Part shown: in pieces, positions 5,023 to 5,169 of the stretch
Position numbering within the stretch: the stretch's first letter is position 1
Layout: each line of letters begins with the position of its first letter
From: Methanoregula sp.
GTDB taxonomy: Archaea; Halobacteriota; Methanomicrobia; Methanomicrobiales; Methanospirillaceae
DNA: 5,169 nt
Assembly: GCA_030653335.1 (NCBI GenBank)
Contig: JAURZP010000024.1
Coordinates: 1-5,169 of the forward strand
Reading direction: 5' to 3'
Translations under genes and position numbers: made by a program
The notes under the pieces: generated by a model
The model's input: only the letters and a program-made list of their open reading frames with translations
What the model was told of the DNA's origin: nothing
Databases searched by the model: none

Positions 5023-5059
5023 GAGGAAGATATTTCGCACCAGTCCTCAACAGAAATAT

Positions 5060-5169
5060 ATGGTTGAGTTGGATCCCTTCTTCTTTAAAATAAATTCCTG
5101 GTCTTTTACCAAACACCGGGTCTGGAACCGGTGCCAGCGCCAGTACTATTTCGACTACATCGCCCCCTA
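5060..5169 (+). CDS. PD-(D/E)XK nuclease-like protein, N-terminal 36 codons (cut by window end)
   Basis: The reading frame from ATG 5060 runs off the right edge without a stop. Residues 13-35 read as the opening helix typical of PD-(D/E)XK (RecB/AddB/Cas4-type, PF12705-like) proteins. WSFTKHRVWNRCQRQYYF is followed by DYIAP, fitting the family pattern Ser-x-x-(x)-W/F-x-x-C-x-R-x-Y-Y. In Cas4 and AddB the equivalent Cys is the first ligand of an Fe-S cluster whose other three cysteines lie near the C terminus. C25 could play that role, but the rest of the protein is outside the window. The catalytic D-ExK residues are also not visible, so nuclease activity is inferred from the N-terminal motif only. 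ATG 5060 fits the promoter-like box upstream. It is divergent from the Cache gene. Confidence 0.7.
   Translation, partial: MVELDPFFFKINSWSFTKHRVWNRCQRQYYFDYIAP

Larger units (their letters stand above)
4744..5059. other. 316-base divergent intergenic region between Cache and nuclease genes
   Basis: It contains the G4/C4 blocks, the inverted repeat at 4901-4939 and a long T-rich tract on the plus strand (about 4954-5003, with T8 at 4972-4979 and T7 at 4983-4989). An A-rich promoter-like stretch precedes the nuclease start. The nuclease frame is open back to 4874, but the composition (Phe/Lys/Ile-rich homopolymer-like translation) argues that this part is non-coding. Confidence 0.5.

Noticed and set aside
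4874..5059. In-frame upstream extension of the nuclease-like gene (ATG at 4907, open back to 4874)
   Set aside because: The extension translates into a Phe/Lys/Ile-rich string from a T- and A-rich tract and covers the best promoter-like box. The family motif begins about 13 residues after ATG 5060, so the shorter start is more plausible.
1..5169. tRNA, rRNA, CRISPR arrays, transposases, attachment sites and C/D box RNAs
   Set aside because: I looked for tRNA-like ends, regularly spaced direct repeats, transposase motifs with terminal repeats, and RTGATGA/CTGA box pairs. None was found with usable spacing.

Overview
The window looks like chromosomal DNA of a methanogenic archaeon, most plausibly of the order Methanomicrobiales (Methanoregula-like). 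This is an inference and not a database match. It rests on A/T-rich TATA-like boxes about 30 bases before several starts, bare T-runs directly after stop codons as terminators, few clear Shine-Dalgarno sites, and the gene content: a lipobox-anchored double Cache protein, an archaeal-style small two-helix membrane protein and a PD-(D/E)XK-type nuclease start.

Layout. Bases 2-319 (+) hold the 3' end of an acyltransferase-3 family membrane protein. A 228-base spacer follows, with nested inverted repeats, a possible 20-codon ORF and a T-run. Bases 548-1657 (+) hold a complete second acyltransferase-3 paralogue. Bases 1755-2126 (+) encode a single-domain cupin, preceded by a possible 11-codon leader ORF that overlaps its start as ATGA. 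The strand then switches. A classical NADP(H)-type short-chain dehydrogenase/reductase (2323-3153), a 72-residue two-helix membrane protein (3246-3464) and a lipoprotein with two tandem Cache domains (3784-4743) are all on the minus strand. Each of the first two has its own T-run terminator and TATA-like element, so they look monocistronic. At the right edge, divergent to the Cache gene, the first 36 codons of a PD-(D/E)XK nuclease-like protein (5060 onward, +) run off the window.

How the genes relate. There is no obvious operon or single pathway. The two acyltransferases form a tandem paralogue pair that probably modifies envelope or exported glycans or lipids. The Cache lipoprotein is probably an extracytoplasmic small-ligand binder with no signalling domain of its own. 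The cupin and the SDR are generic small-molecule enzymes or binders. I see no tRNA, rRNA, CRISPR array, transposase or attachment site.

The least explained parts are the intergenic stretches. The 5' region of the Cache gene carries four alternating complementary G4/C4 blocks (4788-4839). The acyltransferase spacer carries competing hairpins with a tiny ORF and a T-run. A possible small RNA lies divergent to the two-helix protein (about 3525-3588). These are sequence-based suggestions only; I did not find a convincing new multi-gene system.
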